A stretch of DNA of 9,204 nt, taken from positions 1 to 9,204 of the forward strand of contig NZ_CAMLGT010000152.1 in NCBI RefSeq assembly GCF_946479605.1, written 5' to 3'. Origin of the DNA: an uncultured Lacibacter sp. (GTDB lineage: Bacteria; Bacteroidota; Bacteroidia; Chitinophagales; Chitinophagaceae). This document shows, piece after piece, positions 6,519-9,204 of this stretch. Every line of letters starts with the position of its first letter. Positions within the stretch are counted from its first letter, which is position 1. The translations under genes were made by a program, and so were the position numbers. The notes under the pieces were generated by a model. The model did no database searches. It was not told the DNA's origin and was given only the letters and a program-made list of their open reading frames with translations.

Positions 6519-6543
6519 AAACCCCGGCATGATTGCCAGGGTT
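6519..6543 (-). terminator. Intrinsic terminator of the L,D-transpeptidase gene
   Basis: The arms AACCCCGGCA (6520-6529) and TGCCAGGGTT (6534-6543) pair at 9 of 10 positions around a TGAT loop. On the minus strand the GC-rich stem leads directly into TTTTTA (complement of 6516-6521), so termination is favoured for the minus-strand gene ending at 6591. On the plus strand there is no T-run after the stem. The stem lies immediately after the stop of the opposing membrane-protein gene. Confidence 0.7.
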
Positions 6544-6590
6544 CATCATCAGGAATTTGCGAATCTCAATCGGTTAAAAAGTATGATGTT

Positions 6591-6620
6591 TCAACTATTC
6601 AGAATAGTTGATTTTGTTTT
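6591..6620 (+). terminator. Palindrome over the L,D-transpeptidase stop codon, possible terminator of the rpoN operon
   Basis: The 10-base arms TCAACTATTC (6591-6600) and GAATAGTTGA (6602-6611) are perfectly complementary around a single base. On the plus strand they are followed by TTTTGTTTTG, as in an intrinsic terminator, although the stem is AT-rich. It covers the last six sense codons and the TGA of the minus-strand gene. It could end transcripts from the rpoN operon, or be a protein-binding site. Confidence 0.4.
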
Positions 6621-7361
6621 GTAGTCTGCTGTTGGATGATAAATGAACAGTAAGCTTCCATCCTTGGTACTGTTAATGATATTTTTTGTGAGTTTTGCCG
6701 GAACTGCAGGACAGCCGAGGCTGCGGCCAAGATGCCCGTTGTTTGCGGCAAATTGTTTGTTTACATAATCTGATCCGTGCATAACAATGGCCCGTTGAAA
6801 GGCTTTATCATTAATGCCCTTTTCTAAACCCTGCAAACGCATAGCATATCCTTTTCCGCCATAATAAGGCTGGAGTGTAAGATAAAATCCAAGACTGCTT
6901 TTATTTGACTCGGGTTTGTTTGAAAACTGATTGGCGTAAATCAAACCACTGTTGCGGCCGTGGGCAACCAATGTTTGAAAGAGGATTTTTCCTTCTTCCA
7001 TATCAATTACATATAAACGCTCATCAGATGATGGTTTGGAAAAATCGGCAATGGTCAGTACTTCATTTTTGATCATGCCTTTTTCAAGCAGTTTGTAATA
7101 ACCTTCATAGGCCATTTCAAACGCCTCTTCGTGCAGGCCGGCTTCAAGCAAATGAAGCGTATCATAAATACTGTCTGCTTTTTCGGCAATTATTTCATCA
7201 AGGCTGGGGGCAACTGTAACAGCTGCATTGTGAGCCTGCGCTTCTAAGTAAGAATCAAGCGTTCCGGCTCCTGGATTATTACCGGCAATAGCAATGGGTA
7301 TTTGTAATGTGATGAATGCTGTAATAGCAATGTACAGCAGGTTGGTACGGAATAGTTTCAT
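6591..7361 (-). CDS. Secreted murein L,D-transpeptidase catalytic domain protein (YkuD_2-like)
   Basis: The ATG at 7361 gives 256 residues starting with a clean signal peptide (MKLFRTNLLYIAITAFITLQ, cleavage near IAIA|G at 26/27). An in-frame ATG at 7427 would put 22 basic residues in front of it and is not preferred. The domain about 110-250 carries VIDMEEGKILFQTLVAHGRNSG, SSLGFYLT, the histidine motif IVMHGSDYV (His195) and the cysteine motif GRSLGCPAV (Cys217). This is the His...SxGC catalytic pair of L,D-transpeptidases, in the form seen in the murein L,D-transpeptidase catalytic-domain family (YkuD_2). Such enzymes act on peptidoglycan stem peptides by a cysteine thioester in the periplasm; whether this one cross-links, anchors proteins or hydrolyses is not shown. 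It is a single-gene unit with its own terminator, convergent with the rpoN operon. The residues before the domain look helical and may be a spacer. Confidence 0.9.
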   Translation of the reverse strand: MKLFRTNLLYIAITAFITLQIPIAIAGNNPGAGTLDSYLEAQAHNAAVTVAPSLDEIIAEKADSIYDTLHLLEAGLHEEAFEMAYEGYYKLLEKGMIKNEVLTIADFSKPSSDERLYVIDMEEGKILFQTLVAHGRNSGLIYANQFSNKPESNKSSLGFYLTLQPYYGGKGYAMRLQGLEKGINDKAFQRAIVMHGSDYVNKQFAANNGHLGRSLGCPAVPAKLTKNIINSTKDGSLLFIYHPTADYKTKSTILNS

Positions 7362-7526
7362 AGTTAAGGGTTTTAACGGATGTTGGATTTTTAAAAATAA
7401 TAAAAACTTCTTTTTCACCAAACTCATAGCCGGTAACGATTTTAAATGATAAAAAGTATCTCAGTCGGCAGTGTTGTTTTGAAACTAAGTGTTTTGCTGT
7501 ATAGCCTGTTGGTGGTGAAAGTGCTG

Positions 7527-7534
7527 CAAAGTTA
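7527..7534 (-). promoter_or_regulatory. Candidate -7 element for the L,D-transpeptidase gene
   Basis: The complement of 7527-7534 reads TAACTTTG, an exact TAnnTTTG match and identical to the element before the helicase gene. Transcription from it would give a leader of about 160 bases before the ATG at 7361. No good -33 TTTG is visible at the expected spacing. Confidence 0.35.
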
Positions 7535-7678
7535 GCCGCATACGGCAGAACTGAATGTTAAAACACCCTTTTAAATAAGACAGTAATTTGCCTGCATGAG
7601 TTATTGAAAATGATGACACAGGAGGATTTTCAACCGCACCCGACAATGACAAACACTGGTCATCAGCGAATTATGTTC

Positions 7679-7686
7679 TAATTTGC
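7679..7686 (+). promoter_or_regulatory. Candidate -7 element for the cysteine desulfurase gene
   Basis: TAATTTGC lies 6 bases before the ATG at 7693, which would leave an almost leaderless transcript. The same octamer at 7584-7591 is an alternative with a leader of about 100 bases. Both differ from TAnnTTTG at the end, and neither has a clear -33 TTTG. Confidence 0.25.
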
Positions 7687-7692
7687 AGCAGC

Positions 7693-8847
7693 ATGACACA
7701 GCAGCCCATATATCTTGATTACAATGCCACCACACCCTGCGATCCTGCAGTGCTGGCGGAAATGCTGCCTTATTTTATGCAGCATTTTGGAAACGCAGCC
7801 AGCCGCACACATGCTTATGGCTGGATAGCGGAGGAAGCTGTTTCCATAGCCCGTGAGCGGGTGGCTAAGCTTATAGGTGCTGATTCATCGGAGATCATAT
7901 TTACATCTGGCGCAACGGAAGCAATAAATCTGGCAATGCAGGGTGCGTTTGAAACGTATCAAGCAAAAGGTAAACACATCATTACGTTTCAAACAGAGCA
8001 TAAAGCTGTGCTTGATACCAGTGCATATCTTGAAAAGAAAGGAGCGGTTGTTACGTTTCTTCCTGTTGATAAAAATGGAATGCCTGATCTTGTATTGTTT
8101 GAGCAAAGCATCAGAGCAGATACAATTCTTGTTGCGGCCATGTATGCTAACAATGAAACAGGTGTAGTATTCCCTATCAACGAAATGGCGGCTATTGCAA
8201 AAAAAAACAGTGTGTTATTTTTTAGTGATGCAACGCAGGCTGTCGGAAAAATTCCTGTGGATGTATTGAAAGATGATATTGATCTGCTGGTTTTGTCTGC
8301 TCATAAAATTTACGGTCCGAAAGGAGTGGGTGCTTTGTATGTGCGGAGAAAAAATCCAAGAGTAAAATTAAGTCCGTTGCTTTATGGTGGCGGCCATGAA
8401 AAAGGATTACGTAGTGGTACGTTAAATGTGCCCGGCATTGTTGGTTTAGGTAAAGCTTGTGATATATGTTTATCAGGCATGCAGAATGATCGTTCACGTA
8501 TTGCACAAATGCGTGATCAATTGCTGAATGGATTACTGGAGCTTGGATGCGCAACTCTTAACGGCGAGAAAGAATGGTTACTTCCGCATGTTGCAAATAT
8601 TTCATTTGATTTTGCCGGTGCTGCACAACTCATTGGACAGCTTAGTAAACATATAGCTGTGTCATCAGGATCGGCATGTACTTCGGCATCAGCAGAGCCA
8701 TCGCATGTATTAAAAGCAATGGGGTTGAAAGATGAATCAGCAATTGGTTCTATCCGTTTTAGCTTGGGGCGTTTTACAACGGAAGAAGAAATTGGAACTG
8801 CACTCGAAAAGATCAAACAAGTTGTGCATGAGTTAAGATCAGTTTAG
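7693..8847 (+). CDS. Cysteine desulfurase, NifS/IscS-like (group I)
   Basis: The protein has 384 residues and is a fold-type I PLP enzyme. Visible landmarks: YLDYNATTP near the N-terminus, FTSGATEAINLA (70-81), His103 in TEHKAV stacking on PLP, NNETGV (153-158), SDATQAVGK (178-186) with Asp179 and Gln182, the PLP-lysine Lys205 in SAHKIYGPKG, RSGTLNVPGIVGLG, and the catalytic loop SSGSACTSASAEPSHVL with Cys329. It removes sulfur from L-cysteine to form alanine and an enzyme persulfide, which supplies Fe-S cluster assembly or tRNA thiolation. The long SSGSAC loop places it with group I (IscS/NifS), not SufS. It ends about 20 residues earlier than E. coli IscS, losing the C-terminal tail that contacts IscU there. 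No iscU, hscA or suf gene is adjacent, so its acceptor is unknown. It ends 11 bp from the convergent permease gene. Confidence 0.95.
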   Translation: MTQQPIYLDYNATTPCDPAVLAEMLPYFMQHFGNAASRTHAYGWIAEEAVSIARERVAKLIGADSSEIIFTSGATEAINLAMQGAFETYQAKGKHIITFQTEHKAVLDTSAYLEKKGAVVTFLPVDKNGMPDLVLFEQSIRADTILVAAMYANNETGVVFPINEMAAIAKKNSVLFFSDATQAVGKIPVDVLKDDIDLLVLSAHKIYGPKGVGALYVRRKNPRVKLSPLLYGGGHEKGLRSGTLNVPGIVGLGKACDICLSGMQNDRSRIAQMRDQLLNGLLELGCATLNGEKEWLLPHVANISFDFAGAAQLIGQLSKHIAVSSGSACTSASAEPSHVLKAMGLKDESAIGSIRFSLGRFTTEEEIGTALEKIKQVVHELRSV

Positions 8848-8858
8848 CCAATAATGAT

Positions 8859-9204
8859 TTACACAAAATAGTTTAACAACAGAACTCCTATCAAACCTAA
8901 AATGGAAATGAGTGTTTCCATCACCGTCCATGAAAGAAAGGTTTGTTTGAGCGATAGCTTAAAGAATTCTTTGTACATCCAGAAACCCGAATCGTTGATG
9001 TGTGAACCAAATACGCTGCCGCTGCCAACGGCCAGCACCATTAATTCTGGTGATGCATTTCCGTTTGTTACTAACGGAGCAACTATACCCGCAGCTGTAA
9101 TACCTGCTACGGTAGCAGAACCAATCGTTACACGAAGCAATGCAGTGATGACCCATGCAAAGATCAACGGTGGCATTTGCCATTTGCTGCTGAAGGAAGC
9201 GATG
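8859..9204 (-). CDS. GntP-family gluconate:H+ symporter, C-terminal part (5' end outside window)
   Basis: The frame is open to the window edge, and the ATG at 9176 is internal, preceded by nine more codons (IASFSSKWQ). About 114 C-terminal residues are visible. They match the end of gluconate permeases of the GntP family: LRVTIGSATVAGITAAGIVAPL, SPELMVLAVGSGSVFGSHINDSGFWMYKEFF, LKQTFLSWTVMETLISILGL and a terminal hydrophobic helix VLLLNYFV. The family imports gluconate or related sugar acids with protons across the inner membrane. The substrate cannot be fixed from this part; gluconate, fructuronate or related acids are all possible. The gene is convergent with the cysteine desulfurase gene and probably belongs to a sugar-acid locus beyond the window. 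Confidence 0.92.
   Translation of the reverse strand, partial: IASFSSKWQMPPLIFAWVITALLRVTIGSATVAGITAAGIVAPLVTNGNASPELMVLAVGSGSVFGSHINDSGFWMYKEFFKLSLKQTFLSWTVMETLISILGLIGVLLLNYFV

Larger units (their letters stand above)
7362..7692. other. 331-bp divergent intergenic region
   Basis: It separates the L,D-transpeptidase and cysteine desulfurase start codons and holds no supportable gene. It is AT-rich near 7380-7415. It contains one perfect minus-strand -7 element (7527-7534) and two plus-strand TAATTTGC elements (7584-7591 and 7679-7686). A 22-codon ORF from 7613 to 7681 begins ATGACACAG, the same nine bases that begin the cysteine desulfurase gene at 7693. No strong hairpin or operator palindrome was found. 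Confidence 0.6.

Noticed and set aside
7362..7427. Upstream ATG at 7427 as the start of the L,D-transpeptidase gene
   Set aside because: It would put 22 basic residues in front of an otherwise clean signal peptide that starts at the ATG at 7361.
8222..8816. Minus-strand ORFs of 110 and 99 codons inside the cysteine desulfurase gene
   Set aside because: They are antisense shadows of the catalytic region and resemble no family.
9170..9189. TGGCAT...TTGC in the permease gene as a sigma-54 promoter
   Set aside because: The GG-to-GC spacing is 12 rather than 10 bases and the site is within the conserved coding region.
1..9204. Functional link between the LacI fragment at the left edge and the gluconate permease at the right edge
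   Set aside because: E. coli GntR is a LacI-family gluconate regulator, but here the genes are more than 8 kb apart with unrelated units between them, and no operator palindrome is seen near the visible part of the permease gene.

Overview
The window looks like chromosomal DNA from a member of the Bacteroidota, most likely of the Chitinophagaceae type. The reasons are: several TAnnTTTG-type -7 promoter elements with no clear Shine-Dalgarno sequences; the Pif1-like helicase joined to HRDC and helix-turn-helix domains; an SSB beginning MYAVKNKVQLIGNLGN; a very acidic RpoN; and small proteins (a zinc-ribbon protein and a secreted protein with a [15 protein letters not shown] core) that I know only from this phylum. 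The base composition looks moderately AT-rich and even throughout. I see no insertion sequence, CRISPR array, tRNA, rRNA or prophage gene.

Layout. Positions 1-327 hold the C-terminal end of a LacI-family regulator (+). It abuts a convergent zinc-ribbon gene (-, 328-705). The 207-bp divergent region up to ssb carries a strong LacI-type operator palindrome overlapping a well-formed promoter for the zinc-ribbon gene. A short SSB (+, 913-1257) follows, then a CACGAA-type inverted repeat, then a long helicase gene (+, 1463-3940). A small secreted protein (-, 3945-4319) is convergent with the helicase and divergent from rpoN. The sigma-54 gene rpoN (+, 4339-5838) is followed after 2 bp by a PAP2-like membrane protein (+, 5841-6518), so these two form an operon. 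A secreted murein L,D-transpeptidase-like gene (-, 6591-7361) converges on them, with hairpins suggesting that each transcript ends near or inside the opposing unit. A 331-bp divergent promoter region leads to a cysteine desulfurase (+, 7693-8847). The 3' part of a GntP-family gluconate permease gene (-, from 8859 to the window edge) closes the window.

How the genes relate. Most are housekeeping genes in small separate units: DNA maintenance (SSB, helicase), alternative sigma factor, cell envelope (L,D-transpeptidase-like protein, PAP2-like protein, small secreted protein) and sulfur transfer (cysteine desulfurase). The LacI fragment and the gluconate permease could both belong to sugar-acid metabolism, but they lie at opposite ends of the window and nothing in the sequence links them.

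I do not see a convincing new multi-gene system. The observations most worth following up are the LacI-type operator over the zinc-ribbon promoter, the helicase fusion, the crossed terminators at the rpoN-operon/L,D-transpeptidase junction, and the uncharacterised small proteins.
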